Part shown: one piece after another, positions 1-8,165 of the stretch | How the letters are laid out: each line of letters opens with the position of its first letter | Numbering within the stretch: the stretch's first letter is position 1 | NCBI GenBank assembly: GCA_964543475.1 | Contig: CAZIYJ010000002.1 | Span: 372,001 to 436,000 of the forward strand | Length of the DNA stretch: 64,000 nucleotides | Direction of reading: 5' to 3' | Source: JAYSYM01 sp964543475 | Lineage (GTDB): Bacteria; Bdellovibrionota; Bdellovibrionia; Bdellovibrionales; JAMPXM01 | The notes under the pieces: model-generated | Seen by the model: only the letters and a program-made list of their open reading frames with translations | Told to the model about the DNA's origin: nothing | Database searches by the model: none | Made by a program: the position numbers and the translations under genes

Positions 1-37
1 GCTAGTGGCTCCACTGCCAACTGGCAAACCCTCTAAC

Positions 38-58
38 AAAAGGTAGTTCATACCTTTT
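38..58. terminator. Hairpin, possible terminator of a gene to the left
   Basis: A perfect 8-bp inverted repeat (AAAAGGTA, 5-base loop, TACCTTTT) lies before the first gene. The A- and T-rich ends would act like a short bidirectional terminator, but no separate T-run follows. The remaining bases 1 to 89 show no coding sequence that I can support. Confidence 0.3.
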
Positions 59-89
59 GGTAGCAATACTGCGTTATAGGAGATGAGAT

Positions 90-644
90 ATGGCATTGGT
101 TTATACTCCTGAAAATCCTGAGCTTGGTTCGATTTGTCCTGACTTCTCGTTACCTGTGGTGACTGGTGGCAATCTCGCAAAACGTGATTTGAAAAACTTT
201 AAAGCTCTTGCCGTCATGTTCATCTGTAATCATTGTCCCTACGTAAAAGCTATCGAAGACCGCTTGATTACTCTCGGCCGCGATATGAAAACTCGGGGCG
301 TGGAGTTTGTAGCCATCATGTCTAACGATGCCACCATCAAACCTGATGACTCGCCAGAAAAGCTTCGTGAACGGGCCGTCGAAAAAAACTATCCGTTTCC
401 TTATTTGTTTGATGAAACGCAAGACGTCGCAAAAAAATTTGGCGCAGTTTGTACGCCCGATTTTTTTGTCTACGACTCAAACTTTAGACTCGCCTACCGC
501 GGCCGACTCGATGATTCCTGGAAAGATTCTTCTTTAGTAAAATCAGAAGAAATGCGTACGGCACTCGAGGCACTTGTTCGAGGCGAAAAACCATCAAGCA
601 AACAAATTCCGTCAATGGGTTGCAGTATAAAGTGGAAGGCATAA
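90..644 (+). CDS. Thioredoxin-fold peroxiredoxin-like protein (AhpC/TSA type)
   Basis: The 184-residue protein has no signal peptide, so it is probably cytoplasmic. It belongs to the thioredoxin-family group that carries the motif FICNHCPYVKA (around residues 44-54) in place of the usual CxxC at the start of helix 1. A cis-Pro-like TPDFFVYD segment and the RGRLDD stretch typical of this group follow. A good ribosome site (TAGGAGATGAG) precedes the ATG. Members are usually annotated as redoxin or thiol-disulfide proteins of unknown substrate. The next gene starts one base after this stop, so the two are probably cotranscribed. Confidence 0.85.
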   Translation: MALVYTPENPELGSICPDFSLPVVTGGNLAKRDLKNFKALAVMFICNHCPYVKAIEDRLITLGRDMKTRGVEFVAIMSNDATIKPDDSPEKLRERAVEKNYPFPYLFDETQDVAKKFGAVCTPDFFVYDSNFRLAYRGRLDDSWKDSSLVKSEEMRTALEALVRGEKPSSKQIPSMGCSIKWKA

Positions 645-645
645 A

Positions 646-1179
646 GTGAAGAAAGCAATTCTTACGACAGTTGCGGCGATCATCGCATTTTCGATCTACA
701 TGTATTTTAGACTGGGAATGAACAAAGACGTGGCCCTAGAAGCAAAAGAAGCTGGCCCATTCAAAATTCTTTACATGAAGCACACCGGACCATATTTCAA
801 AATCGCTGAGAAGATTGAGTTTGTTGAGAAGTGGGCAAAGGCAAATGGCATTACGTGCGAAAAAACCTTTGGGCAATATCTTGATGACCCTCAATCGGTC
901 GACGAAGATCGCCTGCAAAGCCAAGGCGGATGCATCATTGATGAATTACCGAGTGGCGTAACTCTTCAAGCCGAAATGGTTGTAGGTGAACTCCCGAGAC
1001 GCAAATACCTAGTTGCAAACTTCGATGGCGCACCATCTGTCGGCCCGTACGCAGTTTATCCTAAAGCTTTCGATTGGATCGCAAAGAACTCATCTTCTGT
1101 CGATGGCCCGATCGTTGAGATCTACACCATCGTCAGCGACAAAGAAGTTACCACTGAATATCTCTTCCCGATCAAGTAG
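646..1179 (+). CDS. Membrane-anchored GyrI-like small-molecule-binding protein
   Basis: The 177-residue protein begins with one hydrophobic segment (about residues 4-22), either a signal anchor or a signal peptide. A SOUL/GyrI-like (AraC effector-binding) domain follows, shown by the alternating beta pattern, the KHTGPYFKI segment and the acidic EIYTIV strand near the end. The start is a GTG one base after the preceding thioredoxin-fold gene, which suggests an operon. Exported GyrI-like proteins probably bind hydrophobic ligands. No catalytic residues can be named and the ligand is unknown. Confidence 0.6.
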   Translation: MKKAILTTVAAIIAFSIYMYFRLGMNKDVALEAKEAGPFKILYMKHTGPYFKIAEKIEFVEKWAKANGITCEKTFGQYLDDPQSVDEDRLQSQGGCIIDELPSGVTLQAEMVVGELPRRKYLVANFDGAPSVGPYAVYPKAFDWIAKNSSSVDGPIVEIYTIVSDKEVTTEYLFPIK

Positions 1180-1184
1180 ACGGT

Positions 1185-2387
1185 CTACTTCACCGTGTAG
1201 ACGCGCTTGAGCTCGTCATAGTGCTTCTCTTGCAAAACACCCATGCGTGAACACATTAAGTTTGAAGTGTCGATTTGGTAGTTGATGATTTCTCTTGATG
1301 AGGGCTCGTAGAATTCGATGTAGCAATCAGGAAACCCTAGAGAGTGACCAAATTCGTGACGAATCGTCCACTGAACATCCCACTCGGTGAGCGGCGCATT
1401 TGCATCCATCGTGATTTTGCTTCCGGCAAGTCCATCAACGTGTGGAGTAGAGCCTGCCACAAACTCAACGTGAGTTGCAGCATCCGGAGTAAACTTAAGA
1501 ACTAAGTTCCACCCCTTCCACTTCCATTCATCTTCAATATTCACTTTTAAATAAGTTTCAACCGGATCATTTTTCGGATCACGGAATGGATAAACTAAAC
1601 TGCTATCGTGCCAAGCGATATCAGTTCGCTTGATTGTGATATCGAAATAGCTTTCAAACAGCTGTTTCCCTGTCGTCTGGTAATTTGTGAAGTAATTCAA
1701 AACGCGATCCAAAGCCTTCTCGGCCTTTAGCTTTTTCGAACAAACAGACTCACTCGCTTCTGTGTTAAAGCACAGAAGTAAAAGCCACTGTTCAAGTCGA
1801 GTTTGGTCTTCGACAGTTAACGCTCTAAAGTTGCGGAGTTTGTTTTCAAGATCAGGCTCAGCGTTTAAAAAGTAATATCCCCGAACGTCTTCTTTTCGTC
1901 TCTGAGTTAAGTACGAAAGATAAGGCTGCATCATGATCCATCGAGCTGAAGTCTGATAAACTTTATCAAGCTTTAAACCCCACTCAAGATAGGTCTTTAA
2001 ATCAACTGGCGGCTGATCTGTAAACGGCTCCCCATCAATCAATACTTTGTACATCTCGGCTGGCATTTCTTTAAGCGCCAGTTCGTAGCGATCAAGAGCG
2101 ATTTTATCAGAATAACGATTTGGAGTTTCGATCGGATAACCAGTCATCGTCGCTTTGGAAGAAAACGAAAGGGCTGGCCCAGATTTAAGCTTTGAGTTGA
2201 TGTGTGAGAGCCAAGCTAGATTGCGCTCACCCATCTTGATGGCATCACTGAGCGAACCCGCTTGCGCTCGCTCTTTGTCAGTGAGAGTGACTCTTTCGTC
2301 TGGTGGAGTATGAGGCGGAGCCTTCAGTTCATTCGAACAACCTGTAACTACCGCCACTAAAACCAATAGGATTGAAAATTTAGTCAT
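1185..2387 (-). CDS. Zinc metalloprotease lipoprotein (snapalysin-like metzincin)
   Basis: The 400-residue protein has a lipoprotein signal with lipobox VTGC (Cys17). Near the C-terminus is HEFGHSLGFPD (residues 344-354), an HExxHxxGxxD zinc motif in which the third ligand is Asp. This pattern is known from M7 snapalysin-type metzincins. A likely Met-turn, NLMCSRMG, with Met378, lies downstream. The roughly 300 residues between are not recognised. The start was placed at the second possible codon (ATG at 2387) because GGGGGG lies just upstream and the signal peptide then begins correctly. It converges on the GyrI-like gene with a 5-base gap. A periplasm-facing or surface-anchored protease is inferred. 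Confidence 0.75.
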   Translation of the reverse strand: MTKFSILLVLVAVVTGCSNELKAPPHTPPDERVTLTDKERAQAGSLSDAIKMGERNLAWLSHINSKLKSGPALSFSSKATMTGYPIETPNRYSDKIALDRYELALKEMPAEMYKVLIDGEPFTDQPPVDLKTYLEWGLKLDKVYQTSARWIMMQPYLSYLTQRRKEDVRGYYFLNAEPDLENKLRNFRALTVEDQTRLEQWLLLLCFNTEASESVCSKKLKAEKALDRVLNYFTNYQTTGKQLFESYFDITIKRTDIAWHDSSLVYPFRDPKNDPVETYLKVNIEDEWKWKGWNLVLKFTPDAATHVEFVAGSTPHVDGLAGSKITMDANAPLTEWDVQWTIRHEFGHSLGFPDCYIEFYEPSSREIINYQIDTSNLMCSRMGVLQEKHYDELKRVYTVK

Positions 2388-2440
2388 TCGGCCCCCCAGA
2401 CGAAAATTTAGCAACTCGTCAGGGAGGCAGCAAGGTATTG

Positions 2441-4702
2441 CTATTGTCCGCGCAGAAGATTTAACGCACTTCCGGCCTTAAACCACTTTATCTGCTCTGT
2501 GTTGAAGGTGTGTTTAAGTTCAGCTGTCTCTGTTTTTCCGTCAGCATGCTTAATCTCAAGCTTTAAATTTTTGCCAGGTGCAAATTCCTTTAAACCCAAA
2601 ATCGCTAACCGATCATTCTCTTGAACTTTATCGTAATCAGCAGGGTTAGCAAACATGAGCGGCAAAGCTCCTTGCTTTTTTAAATTCGTTTCGTGAATTC
2701 GAGCAAAGCTTCGAGTGATGACCGCAACGCCACCAAGATGGCGAGGGCTCATCGCTGCGTGCTCACGGCTTGATCCTTCACCGTAGTTCTCGTCACCAAC
2801 AATCACCCACTTCTGACCTTTTGCTTTGTAAGCACGAGCAACTTGCGAGAATTCTAAATTCGATTCGCCAGTTAAAACGTTCTTTCCAGTTCCGGGAGCG
2901 TTCGTGAATGCATTCACTGCACCTAACAACATGTTGTTAGAAATATTATCTAAATGGCCGCGATACTTGAGCCATTTTCCTGCAGGAGAAATGTGATCCG
3001 TCGTGCACTTACCCTTTGCTTTGCAAAGTACAACTAAATCTGTGTAGTCCTCGCCATTCCATTTATTAAATGGCTCTAAAATTTGAAGACGATCAGAATT
3101 CGGCGCAACTTCAACCTTTGCAGTTCGACCAGCCGGTGCCTGATACCCATCTGGATCAGCTACGAAACCTTTCGCCGGAAGCTCTGGCGCTTGCGGCGGA
3201 GCCAATTTAATTTTTTTACCAGACGGAGTTGTCAGCTCATCAACAAGTGGATTGAAATCTAAACGGCCTGCGATTCCAAGTGCCATCACGAGTTCAGGAC
3301 TTCCGATGAATGCAAAAGTCTCTGGGTTATCATCTTGGCGACCACGGAAGTTTCGGTTAAACGAAGTCACGATTGAGTTTCTAGTGCCCTTTTCCATGTC
3401 GTCGCGCTTCCACTGCCCAATGCAAGGACCACAAGCGTTCGCAAGAACAGTTGCTCCAACCGCATTAAGAGTTTCCATCTGACCATCGCGGATAATCGTA
3501 TTCTGAATCTGAATTGAGCCAGGGCTTACCAAGAATTGTTGTGGCATCTTGATTCCGGCTTCGAGGGCTTGCTTTGCAACAAACGTCGCGCGGCCAATAT
3601 CTTCGTACGAAGAATTCGTGCATGAACCAATCAACGCAGCAGAAAGATTAGTCGGCCAACCGTTTGCCTTTGCGTCTGCTGCCATTTTTGAAATTGGATG
3701 CGCGATATCTGGTGAATGAGGACCAACTAGATGTGGCTCAAGTGTTGATAAATCAATTTCGACAACTTGATCATAGAACTTCGCTGGCGATGCAATAACT
3801 TCCGCGTCTGCTGACAAGATGTCTTTGTTTTCGTCTGCGATTTTTGCAAGCTCGGCACGTGTTGTTGCCTGAAGATATTTCGCCATGCGCTCATCGTAAG
3901 GGAACAAAGAGCAAGTCGCTCCAAGCTCAGCTCCCATGTTTGTGATCGTCCCTTTTGCTGTCGCACTTAACGACGTACAGCCTTCGCCGAAGTACTCAAC
4001 GATTTTGTCTGTTCCACCTTTTGTCGTGAGCAATCCGCAAAGTTTTAAAATTACGTCTTTACCAGACGTCCAACCGTTTAATTTGCCAGTCAATTTTACG
4101 CCGATGATTTCAGGGTTCTTTACTTCCCATGCTAAGCCCGACATAACGTCAGAGGCATCGGCTCCGCCCACCCCTACTGCAACCATTCCGAGGCCGCCAG
4201 CGTTTGGAGTATGAGAATCAGTTCCGATCATCAAACCACCTGGGAATGCGTAATGCTCAAGTACGATTTGGTGAATAATTCCAGCACCTGGTTTCCAGAA
4301 GCCGATTCCGTACCGAGACGAAGCTGAAGCTAAGAAATCAAAAACTTCTTTATTTTCGTTCATCGCAATTTGCATATCGCGATCTGCTCCAGCATTTGCA
4401 CGAATCAAATGATCACAGTGAACTGTTGATGGCACCGCTGTTTCGTCTTTGCCGGCGAGCATGAATTGCAAAATCGCCATTTGCGCAGTTGCATCCTGCA
4501 TCGCCACGCGATCAGGTCGTAAGAGTAAGAAGCTTTTCCCGCGATTGAGTTCTTGGTTTTGGGCATCGTCTAAATGACCGTAGAGAACTTTTTCGGCCAA
4601 CGTGAGAGGTCGGTTAAGACGAGTGCGAATCACTTTTAGGTTTTCGCGAGTGCGAGAGTAAACTTTTCGGACCATGTCTGGAGTTGTTTCAATCTTTGCC
4701 AT
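2441..4702 (-). CDS. Aconitate hydratase, mitochondrial (AcnA/ACO2-like) type
   Basis: The 753-residue enzyme interconverts citrate and isocitrate in the TCA cycle through a 4Fe-4S cluster. Cluster-binding motifs are visible: GSCTNSSYED with the first Cys, and ACGPCIGQW with the other two. The GDENYGEGSSREHAA segment of the swivel domain is also clear. Length and N-terminal order match the eukaryotic mitochondrial-type aconitase group, which also occurs in some bacteria, rather than the longer AcnA or the AcnB type. The start at 4702 is chosen because an AAAGGAAA ribosome site precedes it; the upstream in-frame codons would overlap the promoter. It is transcribed alone. Confidence 0.95.
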   Translation of the reverse strand: MAKIETTPDMVRKVYSRTRENLKVIRTRLNRPLTLAEKVLYGHLDDAQNQELNRGKSFLLLRPDRVAMQDATAQMAILQFMLAGKDETAVPSTVHCDHLIRANAGADRDMQIAMNENKEVFDFLASASSRYGIGFWKPGAGIIHQIVLEHYAFPGGLMIGTDSHTPNAGGLGMVAVGVGGADASDVMSGLAWEVKNPEIIGVKLTGKLNGWTSGKDVILKLCGLLTTKGGTDKIVEYFGEGCTSLSATAKGTITNMGAELGATCSLFPYDERMAKYLQATTRAELAKIADENKDILSADAEVIASPAKFYDQVVEIDLSTLEPHLVGPHSPDIAHPISKMAADAKANGWPTNLSAALIGSCTNSSYEDIGRATFVAKQALEAGIKMPQQFLVSPGSIQIQNTIIRDGQMETLNAVGATVLANACGPCIGQWKRDDMEKGTRNSIVTSFNRNFRGRQDDNPETFAFIGSPELVMALGIAGRLDFNPLVDELTTPSGKKIKLAPPQAPELPAKGFVADPDGYQAPAGRTAKVEVAPNSDRLQILEPFNKWNGEDYTDLVVLCKAKGKCTTDHISPAGKWLKYRGHLDNISNNMLLGAVNAFTNAPGTGKNVLTGESNLEFSQVARAYKAKGQKWVIVGDENYGEGSSREHAAMSPRHLGGVAVITRSFARIHETNLKKQGALPLMFANPADYDKVQENDRLAILGLKEFAPGKNLKLEIKHADGKTETAELKHTFNTEQIKWFKAGSALNLLRGQ

Positions 4703-4726
4703 GATGTTTCCTTTGAAATTAGAGAA

Positions 4727-4755
4727 ACTATAGTGCATTTGAAGGCTTAGGACAA
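4727..4755 (-). promoter_or_regulatory. Sigma-70-like promoter of the aconitase gene
   Basis: Read on the minus strand, TTGTCC (4755-4750) and TATAGT (4732-4727) are separated by exactly 17 bases. Transcription would begin near 4720, giving a short leader that contains the AAAGGAAA ribosome site. This is the clearest promoter in the window. Confidence 0.6.
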
Positions 4756-5010
4756 TGTTTTGAGGGTCCTAACGGGCCCCCGCAAAAGTCGCCGTTTGTG
4801 CTCCCCAGACTCACATAGGCAAAAAGGTGAACCACAAACAAAGGTATAGGTACGACTGACCCCTTGTGTTAGGTTGTGCCCACTTAAAAAATTAGGCAAC
4901 TTCACTCGCTTCGAATTGGTTCTGAGAAGAGTTGGTAGATGCCTCCACTCGGGATTTGTATTTGGTGACCTCCCCGAAATGGCAAATTAACTCACCTACA
5001 TAGGACCTGC
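4756..5010. other. Long divergent intergenic region / helicase leader
   Basis: About 310 bases separate the aconitase and helicase start codons. Besides the aconitase promoter, the only structure I see is a short GC-rich hairpin (GGGTCC, 4-base loop, GGGCCC at 4764-4779, with one G-U pair). It lacks a T-run. No convincing promoter for the helicase and no small gene were found. The helicase could have a long 5' leader, but nothing in the sequence proves this. Confidence 0.35.
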
Positions 5011-6900
5011 ATGCAGTCATTTAAGGAAATGGACCTCGTTCCAGCCCTTCGCGAAGCTTTGGAAATAATGAAATACGAAACACCGACTCCGGTTCAGGCG
5101 GAAGCAATTCCAATTGTTCTTGAGGGTTCGGATTTAATGGCTTGTGCTCAAACCGGCACGGGCAAGACGGCAGCGTTCGCGCTCCCGCTGCTCATGCACA
5201 TGAGCGACAAGAATCGCAACAAAGGTGTTCGCAAGTCAGTTTTAATCTTGGCTCCCACTCGCGAACTCGTTGAACAGATCGCTGAAGTGTTGAGTCAGCT
5301 CACTGTTAAGGCTCGCCATTGTAAATTGGCTTTGATCATCGGCGGAGTTGGTTACAATCATCAAATTCGCGACCTTCGCGCTAATCCTTCATTCATCATC
5401 GCAACACCTGGTCGTTTGATAGATCACTTGGAGTCTGGCCGCGTTCGCTTAAATGACTTCGGCGTTTTAGTCCTAGACGAAGCTGATCGCATGCTCGACA
5501 TGGGCTTTGCTCCGCAGCTAGAAGAAATTGTTAGCCGCATGCCGACTGATCGCCAGACGTTGTTGTTCTCAGCAACACTTGATGGAGAAGTTGGTCGAAT
5601 TGCAAAAAAATATCTTCGCAATCCGAAATCAGTGAATGTTGCTCCTGCACATACTCCGATTGAGAAAATCACTCAAAACGTTGTTCGCACTCTTCAAAAA
5701 GAAAAGCCTTCAACTCTGTTAAAAGAAATCGACAAGATCACTGGCTCAATCATCATCTTCACTCGTACAAAAGCCCGAACTGAGCAAGTTGCAAAGAACT
5801 TGGATGCTGCTGGCCACGAAGTTCAGATGATCCATGGTGATCGTTCGCAAGCTCAGCGTAAGCGCGCACTTGATTTGTTCCGCCAAGGTAAAGCTCGCAT
5901 CTTAGTTGCAACTGATGTTGCCGCTCGCGGTCTCGACATTCCACACATTGAACACGTGTTTAACTACGATCTTCCGATGCAGCCCGAGGATTACATCCAT
6001 AGAATTGGTCGTACAGCACGTGCCGGTCGCGAAGGTGATGCATGGAGTTTCGTAACTCCAGACGACGAAGGTCAGTGGAATCGCATTTACAAATTGATGT
6101 ACGGAAAATTCCCTGAAGGTGCTAAGCGCCCAGGTGGTGGTGGCGGAAGTCGTCCATGGGATAGAAACCAGGGCCGCAGAACTTCTTCGCCGAGCCGCAA
6201 TGCTCGAAACGAACAGCGCGCATCTGCTCGTGGACCGTCTCGCCCATCATCACGACCTGATGTTAGTAGTGAGCGACCAGCAACTATGCCTGGTTTCGGC
6301 GACCGTCCACGCCGCGAGGACCATGTGCCACGCACGACGCCTCGCCCACAACGCGCATTCCAGCCGGAAGCTGACGAGCGAACTTTTGCAAACCGCGCTG
6401 AGCGCGATGCTGCAAGAGCCTCGCGCCCAGCTAAAACTGAGACTCCAAAACGCGAAGTGCGAACTGAGCGTCCAGCACGAAGTGCTGCTCCGAAACGCGA
6501 AGAGCGTAGCGAGCGCTCAGAGACAAAAGCAGCGCCAAAAGCTGAACGTGCGGTCGCACGAAGTATTCGTGAGTCGCGTGAACAGCGAAGCGAACGCCCA
6601 CAACGTGCCGAGCGCACGAGCGAACGACCTACCGCTGCAGCAAAGCCTGCAATGGGTGGCGAACGTCGCCCGCAGCGCACAACTGAAGGCGAAACAGTTC
6701 GCCGCAGTCGCGATGAAAGCTTCGCAAGCGCAAGTCGCCCAAAAAGCTTCCGCCGAAACGATGATCGCCCACAAGCGCGAACAGAAGCTAGCCGTGGTGG
6801 CGCCGGTCGCCCTCAACGAAAAGGTTTTGCGCCCCCTTGGGCACGCGAGAAAAAAGAGACGAAACCTCTCTCTAAACCTCGTCATAAGTCATTAGTTTAA
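5011..6900 (+). CDS. DEAD-box ATP-dependent RNA helicase with long Arg-rich tail (RhlE-like)
   Basis: The 629-residue protein has a complete helicase core (about 1-370). It shows the Q motif region, Walker A AQTGTGKT (46-53), PTRELVEQI, the DEAD box VLDEADRMLDMGF, SAT, and the C-terminal motifs DVAARGLDIP and HRIGRTARAG. Residues from about 370 to 629 are a low-complexity tail rich in Arg, Glu, Ser, Pro and Ala with repeated ERPxR-like units, probably disordered and RNA-binding. RhlE-type proteins remodel ribosomal or messenger RNA. The tail is longer than in the enterobacterial enzyme. It stands alone and is followed by a terminator. Confidence 0.93.
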   Translation: MQSFKEMDLVPALREALEIMKYETPTPVQAEAIPIVLEGSDLMACAQTGTGKTAAFALPLLMHMSDKNRNKGVRKSVLILAPTRELVEQIAEVLSQLTVKARHCKLALIIGGVGYNHQIRDLRANPSFIIATPGRLIDHLESGRVRLNDFGVLVLDEADRMLDMGFAPQLEEIVSRMPTDRQTLLFSATLDGEVGRIAKKYLRNPKSVNVAPAHTPIEKITQNVVRTLQKEKPSTLLKEIDKITGSIIIFTRTKARTEQVAKNLDAAGHEVQMIHGDRSQAQRKRALDLFRQGKARILVATDVAARGLDIPHIEHVFNYDLPMQPEDYIHRIGRTARAGREGDAWSFVTPDDEGQWNRIYKLMYGKFPEGAKRPGGGGGSRPWDRNQGRRTSSPSRNARNEQRASARGPSRPSSRPDVSSERPATMPGFGDRPRREDHVPRTTPRPQRAFQPEADERTFANRAERDAARASRPAKTETPKREVRTERPARSAAPKREERSERSETKAAPKAERAVARSIRESREQRSERPQRAERTSERPTAAAKPAMGGERRPQRTTEGETVRRSRDESFASASRPKSFRRNDDRPQARTEASRGGAGRPQRKGFAPPWAREKKETKPLSKPRHKSLV

Positions 6901-6923
6901 CTTCAAAAAAGTAAGTTTAAATC

Positions 6924-6956
6924 GAAGGCCGCTAACAAGCGGCCTTCTTTGTTTTT
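6924..6956 (+). terminator. Rho-independent terminator of the helicase gene
   Basis: A 9-bp stem (GAAGGCCGC / GCGGCCTTC) with a 6-base loop is followed by TTTGTTTTT, 23 bases after the helicase stop codon. Confidence 0.85.
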
Positions 6957-7057
6957 GCAATAACTTCTGAGCTGTCAAAATTTAAGACACTTACCCTTCG
7001 CTCAAACTCAATAAGCTTGCCGAAATCCTGGCGTAGACGTTGCTCTGACTTCGTCAC

Positions 7058-8065
7058 ATGAAACAGGCACAATCAGCTCTCAGAAAACTTTTAGTCACCG
7101 TTGTTTTAATCGCAGGCGCAAGCCAGGTTCTTGCAAACGGTTCAACTCGAATACCAAATTTTACGTCGCAAACTTACCGCCAAGTCTACGCAGGTCAAAA
7201 GCCCGCGTCGTATCTTCCGTATTGGCATGGCTTTCATTTTTGGAACCGAACTGTCGGGGCCGAAGTGATTCCGCAACTTACTTTTTGGACAGAACATCTT
7301 TATAGCGAAGTTTCGAAAGCAAAAAACTTAACAACGGTTGATGCAAAAGGTATTCGGCACCTTTGTCCTAAGTACGTGAGCCTTGACCGTGAAAAGCGAA
7401 TCCTCTTTTGGACTCGTTTGATTTCGATCATGGCTTCTTACGAAAGTAGCTACAACGCACGCACGACTTTTAATGAACCATCAATGAGAGGTGTTAAAAG
7501 CGTTGGTCTTTTGCAGCTTTCAACACTTAGCTCTTCAATCGGAGCTTATCAGTGCACGATGGTCGTTCCACCTGAGGTCTACCGAGATCGCAGTCTTGTC
7601 TATAACGATCGATACAAAAAGATCATCCAACAGAATTTGATGGATCCAAAAAAGAACTTATCTTGTGGCGTACGAATTATGGATCACTGGATCGGTCGCG
7701 ACAAAGTGATGGTTGATAATATTCGCGACACCGACGGCACCCGCTACTGGCGCGGACTTGCGCGCTTCTGGGGAGTTTTCCGCCATCCAAAATTGAAAGA
7801 CTCAAGCACTGCTCAAAGCTTCTGGGATGAAATCGACAATCGTCGCCCTCGCTGGCAAGATCAGTCTCGCAAACGAGACTCGCACACGGCTCAGCTTTTA
7901 AAAGAAGCTCGCCGCAACCAAGTGCCATGGGGACACTTCGACTGGAAACTAAAGCGCTCAAGCACTCCACACCCATCTCTCATGGAAGATTATTACGGGC
8001 AGTTCGAACAACATCGCCTAACAGCGATCGTGCGCCTCGCAAACCAAACCGGCTTCTGCTTTTAA
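7058..8065 (+). CDS. Secreted lytic-transglycosylase-like (SLT) protein
   Basis: The 335-residue protein carries a signal peptide (about 1-26, ending SQVLA|NG). A lysozyme-like core follows: ASYESSYN with the probable catalytic Glu129, SVGLLQLS corresponding to the GLMQ segment, and DPKKNLSCGVRIM corresponding to the conserved 'N..G' helix. It probably cleaves peptidoglycan glycan strands in the periplasm. The C-terminal third (RRPRWQDQSRK onward) is not recognised. It stands alone, 23 bases after an in-frame-independent AT-rich stretch, and is followed by inverted repeats before the next gene. Transglycosylase activity is inferred from the fold motifs only. Confidence 0.75.
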   Translation: MKQAQSALRKLLVTVVLIAGASQVLANGSTRIPNFTSQTYRQVYAGQKPASYLPYWHGFHFWNRTVGAEVIPQLTFWTEHLYSEVSKAKNLTTVDAKGIRHLCPKYVSLDREKRILFWTRLISIMASYESSYNARTTFNEPSMRGVKSVGLLQLSTLSSSIGAYQCTMVVPPEVYRDRSLVYNDRYKKIIQQNLMDPKKNLSCGVRIMDHWIGRDKVMVDNIRDTDGTRYWRGLARFWGVFRHPKLKDSSTAQSFWDEIDNRRPRWQDQSRKRDSHTAQLLKEARRNQVPWGHFDWKLKRSSTPHPSLMEDYYGQFEQHRLTAIVRLANQTGFCF

Positions 8066-8091
8066 GCCACTATGGCCTAAATCAATCGATC

Positions 8092-8113
8092 GTGTGGCAG
8101 ATTTTTGCCACAC
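8092..8113. repeat. Inverted repeat (possible operator or weak terminator)
   Basis: Perfect 8-bp arms GTGTGGCA (8092-8099) and TGCCACAC (8106-8113) surround a 6-base loop. A degenerate second copy (TGTGGC ... GCCA, 8116-8135) follows directly in tandem. There is no T-run, so an operator is at least as likely as a terminator. Confidence 0.45.
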
Positions 8114-8134
8114 TTTGTGGCGAATTTGCTAGCC

Positions 8135-8158
8135 AACCTCGCTGAGCTCAGCTAGGTT
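8135..8158. repeat. 24-bp near-perfect palindrome before the TIGR02147 gene
   Basis: The centre, 8141-8152 (GCTGAGCTCAGC), is a perfect 12-bp palindrome. It is flanked by AACCT (8135-8139) and AGGTT (8154-8158), which also pair, leaving one mismatch (8140/8153). It ends 7 bases before the ATG at 8166 and its right arm includes the only ribosome-site-like AGG. It could be a repressor site or an RNA hairpin that hides the ribosome site. Confidence 0.5.
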
Positions 8159-8165
8159 CCGCCCC

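Noticed and set aside
4764..4779. GC-rich hairpin between aconitase and helicase genes
   Set aside because: Short stem with no T-run in either direction. It is upstream of both genes, so a terminator makes no sense; it was kept only as a note.
6087..6895. Several long open frames on both strands over the helicase tail
   Set aside because: They arise from the repetitive Arg/Ala codon pattern of the tail; none has a start signal or known domain.
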